Origin: Mycobacterium colombiense
GTDB lineage: Bacteria; Actinomycetota; Actinomycetes; Mycobacteriales; Mycobacteriaceae
Assembly: GCF_001953985.1 (NCBI RefSeq)
Contig: NZ_MBEI01000061.1
Coordinates: 1 to 64,000, forward strand
Direction: 5' to 3'
Length of the DNA: 64,000 nt
Part shown: positions 1 through 8,760 of the stretch, in pieces
Position numbering within the stretch: the first letter of the stretch is position 1
Layout of the letters: each line of letters opens with the position of its first letter
The notes under the pieces: generated by a model
The model's input: only the letters and a program-made list of their open reading frames with translations
The model's database searches: none
Told to the model about the DNA's origin: nothing
Translations under genes and position numbers: made by a program

Positions 1-186
1 GATGTGCTTGCTGCCGGCGACTTCTGGGGCGGTGCGGGTTCGGTGGCATGCCAGGAGTTCATCACCCAGTTGGGTCGGAACTTCCAGGTCATCTACGAGC
101 AGGCCAACTCCCACGGACAGAAGGTCCAGTCCGCGGGCAACAACATGTCCGCCACGGACAGCGCCGTCGGGTCCAGCTGGGCCTGA
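1..186 (+). CDS. EsxN-family WXG100 secreted protein, C-terminal part
   Basis: The last 61 codons of an ESAT-6-like protein; the start lies left of the window. The readable part begins DVLAAGDFWGGAGS, contains the WGG turn of WXG100 proteins, and ends DSAVGSSWA before TGA. It is nearly identical to my memory of the C-terminus of M. tuberculosis EsxN/EsxI/EsxL (Mtb9.9 family), small helical-hairpin proteins exported by ESX-5 as dimers with an EsxM-like partner. The partner would lie just upstream, outside the window. The exact paralogue cannot be decided from this end. A strong terminator follows. Confidence 0.93.
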   Translation, partial: DVLAAGDFWGGAGSVACQEFITQLGRNFQVIYEQANSHGQKVQSAGNNMSATDSAVGSSWA

Positions 187-203
187 CACCTCGTCTCGAC
201 ACC

Positions 204-239
204 GGGGCCGCACACCACTTGGTGTGCGGCCCCGTTTTT
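204..239 (+). terminator. Rho-independent terminator of the esx operon
   Basis: A perfect 13-bp stem (GGGGCCGCACACC at 204-216, its complement at 221-233) with loop ACTT is followed by GTTTTT. It starts 18 nt after the esx stop codon. It is the only fully canonical intrinsic terminator I found in the window. It lies between two convergent genes and so insulates the esx transcript from the PPE gene. Confidence 0.93.
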
Positions 240-281
240 CGTAGGCCGCAACGGCGCAAGCCCGATTTGTTGCCGGGCCGG

Positions 282-1643
282 CTATCCGGCCACCGGGGAA
301 CGCGGAAACAGCGCCGGGCGCAACCCGATTCGGTGCGCCCCACCGTCGGACTCGCGGCCGACCATCGCGCCCAGCGGCAGCTTGGAAATGCCCGCGCCGC
401 TTGCCGGTGATGACACCGCGCCCACCGCCCCGGGTGCGGCGGCGTCGAAAACCGGCAGCGGCGCGACGGAGGAAACCGTCTCGGCCCACGTCGGCGGCAC
501 CGACAGGGTGCCGAGCGACGACGCTTGGCCCACACTCGCCGACGTCGTTGCGCCGAGTCCGCCCACCGGCCCAAGGCTTCCCAGCGCTCCCATGTCGCCC
601 AGGCTTCCCAAGCCCGGGGCCGCGCCCCCTTCGGCGCCGATGATCGAACCCGCGCCCTCCATGTCGAGCCCCAGGCCGTACACGTCCATGGCGACCCCGG
701 CGCCGTCACCGCCCAACCCGGCGCCGTCGGCGCCCAGGCCGGCAAAATCGGAACCCAGCCCGATCGCATCCGACGCCAGGCCGGCCGCGTCCCCGGACCC
801 GGCGGCGCCGCCGAGCGCGGAGCTGGCGCCCTGCACCGCTCCCAGCCCGGTGCTCGCGCCCTTGGTGGCACCTTTACCGGTGCCCGACAAACTCGATAGC
901 GCGCCGAGCGGGGCGGAGGCTCCGGACGACCCCAGCGACGCCCCGGTGCCCATCGCGGCCGGCGACAGCCCCGCGCCCGTCGAAGATCCCGGGGTGGACA
1001 GGCTCTGCAGCGCTTGCGGCACCGAGGACATCGCGTGCGCCGAGGCCGCCTGGGCGTGGCCGCCGGCCTGCGCCGCGGCCGCATGAGCGACCGCACCGGT
1101 CTGACCGGTCATCCCGCCGGGATTCGTCGTCTGCGGCGGTGGCGGGAATGCGCTGAAGGTCGAGGCGGTTGCCGAACTAGCCGCGTAGCCGTACATCGCG
1201 GCGGCGTCCTGCGCCCACATCTCGCCGTACTGCGCCTCGGTGGCCATGATGGCGGGGGTGTTCTGCCCGACGAAGTTGGTCGCGACCAAGGTCATCAGCT
1301 GAGCGCGGTTGGCCGCAATGAGCGGCGGTGGCACCGTCATCGCGTACGCGGTTTCGTACGCGGCCGCGGCGGCCCCGGCCTGCAGGCCCGACTGCTCGCA
1401 CTGCTCGGCGGTTGCCCGCAGCCACAACACGTAGGGCGCGACGGCGGCCGCCATCGACATCGACGTCGGGCCCAGCCAATCGCTGGTCAGCGTGGTGATC
1501 ACCGCTTCGTATCCGGCAGCGGCGACGCTCAGCTCAGCGGCCAGTGCGTCCCACGCCGCCGCGGCGGCCAGTAGCGTCCCGGGGCCCGGCCCCAGATACA
1601 TCCGCCCGGAGTTGACTTCCGGGGGCAACGCGCCGAAATCCAT
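282..1643 (-). CDS. PPE family protein, PPE-SVP subgroup
   Basis: A 453-residue PPE protein. It starts MDFGALPPEVNSGRMYLGPG, with the PPE motif at residues 7-9, followed by the roughly 180-residue helical PPE domain. The C-terminal half is rich in Gly, Ala and Ser with repeated GLGSD/GLGAD-like units (about 280-320). SVPPTWAE near residue 385 is the SVP signature (GxxSVPxxW class). Such proteins are ESX-5 substrates found at the cell surface. AAGGAAG lies just before the ATG. No PE gene is found immediately upstream, so its usual heterodimer partner must be elsewhere or absent. It is convergent with the esx gene. Confidence 0.92.
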   Translation of the reverse strand: MDFGALPPEVNSGRMYLGPGPGTLLAAAAAWDALAAELSVAAAGYEAVITTLTSDWLGPTSMSMAAAVAPYVLWLRATAEQCEQSGLQAGAAAAAYETAYAMTVPPPLIAANRAQLMTLVATNFVGQNTPAIMATEAQYGEMWAQDAAAMYGYAASSATASTFSAFPPPPQTTNPGGMTGQTGAVAHAAAAQAGGHAQAASAHAMSSVPQALQSLSTPGSSTGAGLSPAAMGTGASLGSSGASAPLGALSSLSGTGKGATKGASTGLGAVQGASSALGGAAGSGDAAGLASDAIGLGSDFAGLGADGAGLGGDGAGVAMDVYGLGLDMEGAGSIIGAEGGAAPGLGSLGDMGALGSLGPVGGLGATTSASVGQASSLGTLSVPPTWAETVSSVAPLPVFDAAAPGAVGAVSSPASGAGISKLPLGAMVGRESDGGAHRIGLRPALFPRSPVAG

Positions 1644-2186
1644 TGTCTTCCTTAATCCTAGAAAAGTTTGCTGGACCGGCCGGACGCGACGAACGACGCC
1701 GGCCCGTGCGGTACCGCGCCGTGCGCGGCCGATTCATCGCCGCCGATCCGGGTCGGCACCGCGCTCAGTGTTCGGGACTTCGCGCAAGCGGGCTGCGCCA
1801 CGAAAAACATGTCAATGCACCACTATTCGCAACACGATGTGACTTGAAAGGATGAAGATCGGGACACCGTCGTCCCCCGCCGCCGCACGATTTGAACACT
1901 CGACGGCATTCGCTGCACCGCAGCGCCCACGCTCTAGATGAAATCGATTCTGGCACCGTTGGTTTGGCGACCGCGACCATGTACCGGATCGCGTCCGTCA
2001 AGCCAACGACTCTGCATCCCAGTATTTTCGAATGCCGATTCACCTCAAGGCGACACACCCGGCACATAGAAAACACATATTTGAGCCGCACCGTATGCGA
2101 TCAGGCGAACACGCTACATTTGAGAATTCTATGAACTCCGTGACAGTCGTATGTGTGGCTTGCCAGAATGTAGGAACATGACCGCA
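1644..2186. other. Intergenic region between divergent PPE and trcR
   Basis: About 540 bp without a convincing gene; short open frames here lack codon bias and ribosome sites. The trcR-proximal part is relatively AT-rich. TACATT at 2115-2120 fits a TANNNT -10 box for trcR, and ATTTGAG occurs twice (2079-2085 and 2118-2124, 39 bp apart). M. tuberculosis TrcR is reported to bind an AT-rich site in its own promoter, so autoregulation from here is plausible but inferred. Confidence 0.45.
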
Positions 2187-2951
2187 ATGTCGGGAAACTC
2201 AGCCGCGCAGCGCCCACGCCAAGCCATTCTGGGGCAGCTGCCCAGGATTTACCGTGCCGACGGGTCACCCATCAGGGTTTTGCTGGTCGACGACGAGCCG
2301 GCATTGACCAACCTGGTGAAGATGGCGCTGCACTACGAAGGCTGGGTTGTCGACATCGCCCACAACGGGCGCGAGGCCATGGCCAAGTTCGACCGGGTCA
2401 GTCCCGACGTCCTCGTCCTCGACATCATGCTTCCCGACGTGGACGGATTGCGAATCCTGGAACGCGTCCGCCAATCCGACGCCTACACCCCCACGCTCTT
2501 CCTCACCGCGCGCGACTCGGTGATGGACCGAGTCACCGGTCTGACCGCCGGCGCCGACGACTACATGACCAAGCCGTTCAGCCTCGAGGAGCTGGTCGCC
2601 CGGTTGCGTGGGTTGCTCCGCCGCTCCGGCCAGCAGCCCACGCCGACGGCCGAAACCCTCAAGGTCGGCGACCTCAAGGTCGACAGCGCCAGCCGGGAAG
2701 TCACCCGTAATGGCGACCCGATATCGCTGTCCTCCACCGAGTTCGAATTGCTGCGCTTCCTCATGCGCAATCCCCGCCGCGCGCTGAGCCGCACCGAGAT
2801 CCTGGACCGTGTCTGGAATTACGACTTCGCCGGCCGCACCAGCATCGTGGATCTCTACATCTCGTATCTGAGAAAGAAGATCGACTCGGGGCGGGAACCG
2901 ATGATTCATACCGTCCGCGGTGTGGGGTACATGCTGCGGCCTGCGGAATGA
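2187..2951 (+). CDS. trcR: Response regulator TrcR (OmpR family)
   Basis: A 254-residue DNA-binding response regulator. The receiver domain (about 29-145) has the acidic pair D35/D36, phospho-acceptor D79 in VLVLDIMLPD, T107 and K129 (TKPFS). A winged helix covers about 155-254, ending VRGVGYMLRP. The start at 2187 is chosen because AGGA at 2172-2175 is well spaced; in-frame ATGs at 2151 and 2178 are less well placed. It overlaps the kinase gene by 4 nt (ATGA), so the pair is translationally coupled. Identity comes from sequence and from its place beside trcS and kdp, as in Rv1033c/Rv1032c. Confidence 0.93.
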   Translation: MSGNSAAQRPRQAILGQLPRIYRADGSPIRVLLVDDEPALTNLVKMALHYEGWVVDIAHNGREAMAKFDRVSPDVLVLDIMLPDVDGLRILERVRQSDAYTPTLFLTARDSVMDRVTGLTAGADDYMTKPFSLEELVARLRGLLRRSGQQPTPTAETLKVGDLKVDSASREVTRNGDPISLSSTEFELLRFLMRNPRRALSRTEILDRVWNYDFAGRTSIVDLYISYLRKKIDSGREPMIHTVRGVGYMLRPAE

Positions 2952-4480
2952 CCCGAGGCGTAGACACCACATCCGGGGGCTTTCCGCGGTGGTTCCCCCA
3001 TTCGCTTCGGCGCCAACTGCTGTTGGGGGTGCTGGCGGTGGTCAGCGTGGTGCTGGTGACGGTCGGGATCGTCTCGGTGCTCAGCCTGCGCGGCTATGTC
3101 AACATCATGAGCGATGCCGATGTCGCCGAGTCCCTGGACGCTTTCAGCCACCAGTACACCAAATTCCGCAACGGCGAACATGTTTCGCCGCATCCCGGCA
3201 CCACCCCACCGATCACACAGGCGATGCTGGAATTCACCGGGCAGACGCCGGGAAACCTGATCGCCGTGCTGCACAACGGCACCGTGATCGGGTCGGCGGT
3301 TTTCTCCGAAGACGAACCCAAGCCCGCGCCGGCCGACGTCGTCCGCGACCTGCAATCGCAGACCTGGAGTGACGGGCCGCCGCGCACGGAAATCCTCGGC
3401 AGGCTGGGACCTTACCGCGTCGATAGCACCGTCGTCGGGTCCGACGTCCTGGTGGTCGGGGTGTCGCAGAACCTCGCCGACCGCATCATCGCCCGCAAAC
3501 AGCTCACCACGATCGTGCTCACCGCGGCGGCGCTGGTGATCACCGCCGGACTCACCGTGTGGGTGGTCGGTTACACGCTTCGTCCGTTGCGCCGGCTGGC
3601 GTCGATCGCGGCCGGTGTCGCCGCGATGCCGCTCACCGACGACGACCACCGGATCAGCGTCCGGGTGCCACCGGAGGACACCAACCCGCAAAATGAGGTC
3701 GGGATCGTCGGGCACACGCTGAACCGCTTGCTGGACAACGTCGATAGCGCGCTGGCGCATCGGGTCGACTCGGATCTGCGGCAGCGCCAGTTCATCACCG
3801 ACGCCAGCCACGAATTACGCACACCGCTGGCGGCCATTCAGGGCTACGCGGAACTGACCCGCCAGGACAGTTCGGCGCTGCCGCCGACCACCGAATACGC
3901 GTTGGCCCGAATCGAGTCCGAGGCGCGAAGGATGGCTTCGCTCGTCGACGAGCTGCTGCTGCTCTCCCGCCTGGGCGAAGGGCAAGACCTGCAGACCGAG
4001 GACGTCGACCTGGCCGAGGTGGTCAGCAACGCGGTGAACGACGCGACCGTGGCGGCGTTGACGCATCACTGGGTCAAGGATCTGCCCGACGAGCCGGTCT
4101 GGGTGCGCGGCGATCACGCCCGGTTACATCAACTGGTCAGCAACCTACTCAGCAACGCGCGCGTGCACACCCCGCCGGGGGTCACTGTGACGACCGGAAT
4201 CGCCTGCCGCCGTGAGGGTCCCGGCGCGCCCTACGCGGAACTGACCGTCACGGACGACGGTCCCGGCATCGACGCGGACCTGCTGCCCAAGTTGTTCGAA
4301 CGGTTCGTTCGGGCCGACAAGTCGAGATCCAACGGCTCGGGCAATGGGCTGGGTCTGGCCATCGTCAGCTCGATCGTCAAGGCCCATCATGGTTCGGTCA
4401 CCGCCGAATCCGACGAGAGCAGCACGGTCTTCCGGGTGCGGCTGCCGTTGATCTCGAGCTCCGACAAACCATCACGTTAA
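2948..4480 (+). CDS. trcS: Sensor histidine kinase TrcS
   Basis: A 510-residue membrane sensor kinase. TM1 spans about 24-48, an extracytoplasmic sensing segment about 50-185, TM2 about 186-210, then HAMP. The dimerisation helix carries H288 in FITDASHELRTP. The ATPase domain has an N box (NLLSNARVHTPPG, about N399-N403), DDGPGID near 436-442 and GNGLGLA near 466-472. It should autophosphorylate and pass phosphate to TrcR D79. The ATG overlaps the trcR stop codon. In M. tuberculosis the neighbouring kdpC converges on trcS; here the kdp genes follow in the same direction. Confidence 0.93.
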   Translation: MTRGVDTTSGGFPRWFPHSLRRQLLLGVLAVVSVVLVTVGIVSVLSLRGYVNIMSDADVAESLDAFSHQYTKFRNGEHVSPHPGTTPPITQAMLEFTGQTPGNLIAVLHNGTVIGSAVFSEDEPKPAPADVVRDLQSQTWSDGPPRTEILGRLGPYRVDSTVVGSDVLVVGVSQNLADRIIARKQLTTIVLTAAALVITAGLTVWVVGYTLRPLRRLASIAAGVAAMPLTDDDHRISVRVPPEDTNPQNEVGIVGHTLNRLLDNVDSALAHRVDSDLRQRQFITDASHELRTPLAAIQGYAELTRQDSSALPPTTEYALARIESEARRMASLVDELLLLSRLGEGQDLQTEDVDLAEVVSNAVNDATVAALTHHWVKDLPDEPVWVRGDHARLHQLVSNLLSNARVHTPPGVTVTTGIACRREGPGAPYAELTVTDDGPGIDADLLPKLFERFVRADKSRSNGSGNGLGLAIVSSIVKAHHGSVTAESDESSTVFRVRLPLISSSDKPSR

Positions 4481-4595
4481 CTCGCCGACGGCGATCCCGC
4501 TGAGCCTGAACTCTGTTGTTACAGAGGGTGATTGGCGACGTCAGTATTCTCTCGGCCCTGGCCGGTACGGCGCGGACCGGACGCCGCCGTCGGGG

Positions 4596-4646
4596 GCGTT
4601 AAGAAACCGTAAATGTGCCGTGTGCGCGCGTTAGGAAAGCGTCAAC
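4596..4646 (+). promoter_or_regulatory. Tandem imperfect repeat, candidate KdpE operator
   Basis: Two 19-nt direct repeats, GCGTTAAGAAACCGTAAAT (4596-4614) and GCGTTAGGAAAGCGTCAAC (4628-4646), match at 15 of 19 positions and are offset by 32 bp, about three helical turns. That is how OmpR-class activators such as KdpE usually bind. They lie about 41-91 bp upstream of the predicted kdp start site. That KdpE is the binder is inference from context. Confidence 0.6.
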
Positions 4647-4674
4647 CGAACGCTCCGGCGGATGACACCAGAGT

Positions 4675-4680
4675 TAATTT
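4675..4680 (+). promoter_or_regulatory. Candidate -10 box of the kdp operon
   Basis: TAATTT fits the mycobacterial TANNNT -10 pattern and would place the transcription start near 4687, leaving a leader of about 80 nt before the first small membrane gene. No good -35 is seen, as expected for a promoter helped by an activator bound at the repeats just upstream. Confidence 0.45.
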
Positions 4681-4768
4681 CGAGCTGACCTTGGCGAGCA
4701 GGAGTGCGCTGTGGCTGGCTCGCCGAGGTCCTTTCGTATGCACGTGATGGGCGCGGGACGGAGAAATG

Positions 4769-4852
4769 ATGGGCGTGGTGGTGTATCTCGTGCTGACCGT
4801 GGCGGTGTTCGCCGCACTCGGCCTGGCGCAGAAGTTGGTCGAGCGGCTGTGA
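4769..4852 (+). CDS. 27-residue single-span membrane peptide upstream of kdpF
   Basis: A micropeptide, MGVVVYLVLTVAVFAALGLA followed by QKLVERL: one hydrophobic helix with a short basic-amphipathic tail. GGAG at 4760-4763 is 5 nt before this ATG; another ATG at 4766 would be only 2 nt away and is less likely. Its TGA overlaps the GTG of kdpF (GTGA), the coupling expected of a genuine operon member. Its build resembles KdpF but it lacks the FPE(R/K)F tail. It could be an extra small subunit or regulator of the Kdp pump; function unknown. Confidence 0.65.
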   Translation: MGVVVYLVLTVAVFAALGLAQKLVERL

Positions 4853-4938
4853 ACTACCAAAACGCGGTCGGCTTGGTGCTTTCCATCGTCATCGCGCTCT
4901 ACCTCGGGGGCGCCCTGCTGTTCCCGGAGAGGTTCTAA
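4849..4938 (+). CDS. kdpF: Potassium-transporting ATPase subunit KdpF
   Basis: A 29-residue one-helix protein, start GTG, ending GGALLFPERF, the typical KdpF C-terminus. KdpF is a lipid-like stabiliser of the KdpFABC complex at the KdpA interface. It overlaps the preceding micropeptide stop by 4 nt, and kdpA starts on the base after its stop codon, so all three are translationally linked. Confidence 0.9.
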   Translation: MNYQNAVGLVLSIVIALYLGGALLFPERF

Positions 4939-6609
4939 GTGAACACGACAACGGCCGGGATCCTATTCCTCGTCGTCCTCGTCGCGGCGGTGGTGGTCGT
5001 GCACGTGCCGTTCGGGGACTACATGTTTCGCGTGTACACGTCGGAGAAGGACCTGTATGCCGAGCGAGTGATCTACCGACTGATCGGGGTCGATGCCCGT
5101 TCGGAGCAGACGTGGGGCGCCTACGCGCGCAGCGTGTTGGCGTTCTCGTCGGTCAGCATCCTGTTCCTGTTCGTATTCGAGCTCGTGCAGAACAAATTGC
5201 CGCTGCATCTGCATGATCCGGCCACGAAGATGACGCCCTCGCTGGCGTGGAACACCGCGGTCAGCTTCGTCACCAACACCAACTGGCAGGCCTACTCGGG
5301 CGAAACGACTCAGGGCCATCTGGTGCAGATGGCCGGCCTGGCGGTGCAGAACTTCGTTTCGGCCGCCGTCGGGATGGCGGTGGCCGTCGCGCTGGTGCGC
5401 GGGTTCGCCCGCAAACGCACCGGCGAGCTGGGCAACTTCTGGGTCGACCTGGTCCGCGGCACGCTTCGCATCCTGCTGCCCATCGCCGTCCTCAGCGCGA
5501 TCCTGCTGGTGGCCGGTGGGGCGATCCAGAACTTCCACCTGCACGACCAGATGGTCACCACCGTCAACGGAACCCAGCAGACCATCACCGGCGGACCGGT
5601 GGCCAGCCAGGAGGTCATCAAAGAGCTCGGCACCAACGGCGGCGGCTTCTACAACGCGAACTCCGCGCACCCGTTCGAGAATCCGACCGCATGGACCAAT
5701 TGGCTGGAGATCTTCCTGATCCTGGTGATCGGCTTCTCGCTGCCGCGCACCTTCGGGCGCTTGGTGGGTAACACCAAGCAGGGCTTCGCGATTGCGGCCG
5801 TGATGGCGACGCTCTATACGACCAGCACGACGTTCATGCTGTGGTTCCAGGTGCAGCACCACGGGACCGTGCAGACCTCGATCGGCTCCGCGATGGAGGG
5901 AGTCGAGCAGCGCTTCGGCGTCACCGACTCGGGGGTGTTCGCCGCCGCGACGACGCTCACCTCCACCGGGGCCGTCGACTCCACCCACGACTCCCTCACC
6001 AGCCTGGGCGGCATGATCGCGATGTTCAACATGCAGCTGGGCGAGGTCGCCCCCGGCGGCACCGGCTCTGGCCTGTACGGCATCCTCATGCTGGCGGTGA
6101 TCACCGTTTTCGTCGCCGGGCTGATGGTCGGGCGTACCCCCGAATACCTCGGCAAGAAGATCACCCCGCGCGAAATCAAGCTCGCCGCAAGCTATTTCCT
6201 GGTCACCCCGTTGATCGTGCTGACCGGCACCGCGATCGCGATGGCGCTGCCCGGCCAGCGGGCCGGCATGCTCAACGGCGGACCGCACGGACTGTCCGAG
6301 GTGCTCTACGCGTTCACCTCGGCGGGCAACAACAACGGGTCGGCCTTCGCCGGGCTGAGCGCCAACACCGACTGGTACAACACGGCTCTGGGCCTGGCCA
6401 TGGCGTTCGGCCGGTTCCTGCCCATCGTGCTGGTGCTGGCGCTGGCCGGGTCACTGGCCAGGCAGGGCAGCACACCGGATTCGGCGGGCACCTTGCCCAC
6501 GCACCGCCCGCAGTTCGTGGGCATGGTCGCCGGCGTCACGTTGATTGTCGTTGCCCTCACGTTCTTGCCCATGCTCGCGCTCGGGCCTCTCGCTGAAGGA
6601 ATCCACTGA
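4939..6609 (+). CDS. kdpA: Potassium-transporting ATPase channel subunit KdpA
   Basis: A 556-residue polytopic membrane protein, close to the usual KdpA length. It is the K+-selective subunit of the high-affinity KdpFABC pump. Visible filter segments include GTNGGGFYN (about 230) and a second Gly/Asn-rich loop, SAGNNNGSAFAG (about 460). It starts with GTG directly after the kdpF stop and shares TGATG with kdpB. Expression would be expected at low external K+ through KdpDE encoded downstream. Confidence 0.97.
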   Translation: MNTTTAGILFLVVLVAAVVVVHVPFGDYMFRVYTSEKDLYAERVIYRLIGVDARSEQTWGAYARSVLAFSSVSILFLFVFELVQNKLPLHLHDPATKMTPSLAWNTAVSFVTNTNWQAYSGETTQGHLVQMAGLAVQNFVSAAVGMAVAVALVRGFARKRTGELGNFWVDLVRGTLRILLPIAVLSAILLVAGGAIQNFHLHDQMVTTVNGTQQTITGGPVASQEVIKELGTNGGGFYNANSAHPFENPTAWTNWLEIFLILVIGFSLPRTFGRLVGNTKQGFAIAAVMATLYTTSTTFMLWFQVQHHGTVQTSIGSAMEGVEQRFGVTDSGVFAAATTLTSTGAVDSTHDSLTSLGGMIAMFNMQLGEVAPGGTGSGLYGILMLAVITVFVAGLMVGRTPEYLGKKITPREIKLAASYFLVTPLIVLTGTAIAMALPGQRAGMLNGGPHGLSEVLYAFTSAGNNNGSAFAGLSANTDWYNTALGLAMAFGRFLPIVLVLALAGSLARQGSTPDSAGTLPTHRPQFVGMVAGVTLIVVALTFLPMLALGPLAEGIH

Positions 6610-8759
6610 TGACCGCGACCGCGATCCACCCCACCGAGCGGACCCAGCCGGCGGTGTCCACCGGCAGAAAACGGGTGCAGGGCGGACTGCTCGACCCGAA
6701 GATGCTGTGGAAGTCCACACCGGACGCGCTGCGCAAACTCAACCCACGCACCCTGTGGCGCAACCCGGTGATGTTCATCGTGGAGATCGGCGCCGCCTGG
6801 AGTACCGCGTTGGCCATCATCGACCCGACGTGGTTCGCCTGGCTGACCGTGATCTGGTTGTGGCTCACGGTGTTGTTCGCCAACCTGGCCGAGGCGGTGG
6901 CCGAAGGCCGCGGCAAGGCGCAGGCCGAAACGTTGCGCCGCGCCAAAACCCAGACCATGGCCCGGCGGCTCAGGGACTGGGCGCCGGGCGCGCCCGCGGT
7001 CGAGGAAGCGGTCGCCGCGCCGCAGCTACAGCGGGGTGACATCGTCGTGGTCGAGGCGGGGCAGGTGATCCCGGGCGACGGTGACGTCGTGGAAGGCATT
7101 GCCTCGGTGGACGAATCGGCCATCACGGGCGAGTCGGCGCCGGTGATCCGCGAGTCCGGCGGCGACCGTTCCGCGGTCACCGGCGGCACCACCGTGCTCA
7201 GCGACCGCATCGTCGTGAAGGTCACCCAGAAGCCCGGGGAGAGCTTCATCGACCGGATGATCGCGCTGGTCGAGGGCGCCAACCGGCAGAAGACCCCGAA
7301 CGAGATCGCGCTGAACATCCTGTTGGCCGCGTTGACGATCATCTTCGTCTTCGCCGTCGCGACCTTGCAGCCGTTGGCGATCTACTCCAAGGCGAACAAC
7401 CCCGGCGTCCCGGATGGCCAGGCGCTCAACGCAAGCGGCGTCACCGGCATCGTGATGGTGTCGTTGCTGGTCTGCCTGATCCCGACGACGATCGGCGCGC
7501 TGCTGTCGGCCATCGGCATCGCCGGCATGGACCGGCTGGTGCAGCGCAACGTCCTCGCCATGTCCGGGCGGGCGGTGGAAGCCGCCGGCGACGTCAACAC
7601 CCTGCTGCTGGACAAGACCGGCACCATCACGCTGGGCAACCGGCAGGCCGCGGCCTTCATCCCGCTCGACGGGGTCTCCGCCGAACAGCTCGCCGACGCC
7701 GCGCAGTTGTCCAGCCTCGCCGACGAAACACCCGAGGGCCGTTCGGTTGTCGTGTTCGCCAAGCAGCACTTCGGGCTGCGTGCGCGCACACCGGGTGAGC
7801 TGTCCCAGGCCCAATGGGTGACGTTCTCGGCCACCACCCGGATGTCGGGTGTCGACCTCGACGGCCACCAGCTGCGCAAGGGTGCGGCGAGTTCGGTCGC
7901 GGAATGGGTACGCGCCCAAGGGGGTAAAGTGCCCCAGCAGCTCGGCGAGGTCATCGACGGCATCTCGGCCGGCGGTGGCACCCCCCTGGTGGTCGGGGAA
8001 AGCCGCGACGGCGAAGCGGCGGTGCTCGGCGTCATCCATCTCAAGGACGTCGTCAAGCAGGGCATGCGCGAGCGGTTCGACGAGATGCGGCGGATGGGCA
8101 TCCGGACGGTGATGATTACCGGCGATAACCCGTTGACCGCCAAGGCGATTGCGGACGAGGCCGGAGTGGACGACTTCCTGGCCGAGGCCACGCCCGAGGA
8201 CAAGCTCGACCTGATCAAGCGCGAGCAGGCGGGCGGCAAGCTGGTCGCGATGACGGGCGACGGCACCAACGACGCGCCAGCCCTGGCTCAAGCCGACGTG
8301 GGTGTCGCCATGAACACCGGCACGTCGGCCGCCAAAGAGGCCGGCAACATGGTCGACCTCGACTCCGATCCCACCAAACTCATCGAGATCGTGGAGATCG
8401 GCAAGCAGCTGCTGATCACCCGGGGCGCGCTGACCACCTTCTCGATCGCCAATGACATCGCGAAGTACTTCGCGATCATCCCGGCGATGTTCGTCGCGCT
8501 GTTCCCCGGCCTGGATCTGCTCAACGTGATGCGGCTGCACAGCCCGCAATCGGCGATCCTGTCCGCGGTCATCTTCAACGCGGTCGTCATCGTCGCGCTG
8601 ATCCCGCTTTCGCTGCGCGGCGTGCGGTACACGCCGAGCAGCGCGTCAAAGCTGTTGAGCCGCAACCTCTACGTCTATGGCCTCGGTGGCATCGTCGCCC
8701 CGTTCATCGGAATCAAGTTGATCGACCTGATCGTCCAATTCATCCCAGGGATGTCCTGA
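6609..8759 (+). CDS. kdpB: Potassium-transporting ATPase ATP-binding subunit KdpB
   Basis: A 716-residue P-type ATPase (P1A). The actuator motif is ITGESAP, the phosphorylation site is D335 in DKTGTIT, and the hinge is MTGDGTNDAPALAQAD. It hydrolyses ATP to drive K+ entry through KdpA. The start ATG overlaps the kdpA stop. The N-terminal serine-phosphorylation/actuator loop and C-terminal membrane helices are intact, with no sign of damage. Confidence 0.97.
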   Translation: MTATAIHPTERTQPAVSTGRKRVQGGLLDPKMLWKSTPDALRKLNPRTLWRNPVMFIVEIGAAWSTALAIIDPTWFAWLTVIWLWLTVLFANLAEAVAEGRGKAQAETLRRAKTQTMARRLRDWAPGAPAVEEAVAAPQLQRGDIVVVEAGQVIPGDGDVVEGIASVDESAITGESAPVIRESGGDRSAVTGGTTVLSDRIVVKVTQKPGESFIDRMIALVEGANRQKTPNEIALNILLAALTIIFVFAVATLQPLAIYSKANNPGVPDGQALNASGVTGIVMVSLLVCLIPTTIGALLSAIGIAGMDRLVQRNVLAMSGRAVEAAGDVNTLLLDKTGTITLGNRQAAAFIPLDGVSAEQLADAAQLSSLADETPEGRSVVVFAKQHFGLRARTPGELSQAQWVTFSATTRMSGVDLDGHQLRKGAASSVAEWVRAQGGKVPQQLGEVIDGISAGGGTPLVVGESRDGEAAVLGVIHLKDVVKQGMRERFDEMRRMGIRTVMITGDNPLTAKAIADEAGVDDFLAEATPEDKLDLIKREQAGGKLVAMTGDGTNDAPALAQADVGVAMNTGTSAAKEAGNMVDLDSDPTKLIEIVEIGKQLLITRGALTTFSIANDIAKYFAIIPAMFVALFPGLDLLNVMRLHSPQSAILSAVIFNAVVIVALIPLSLRGVRYTPSSASKLLSRNLYVYGLGGIVAPFIGIKLIDLIVQFIPGMS

Positions 8760-8760
8760 C

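Noticed and set aside
2079..2124. Duplicate ATTTGAG as a TrcR operator
   Set aside because: Only 7 bp with 39-bp spacing; too short to separate from chance, so mentioned only in the intergenic entry.
4963..6288. Long open frame antisense to kdpA (441 codons)
   Set aside because: Arg/His/Gln-rich composition typical of the complement of a GC-rich gene; kdpA on the other strand is certain.
7026..8549. Long open frame antisense to kdpB (507 codons)
   Set aside because: Same reason: the KdpB motifs are intact on the plus strand and the antisense product has no recognisable domain.
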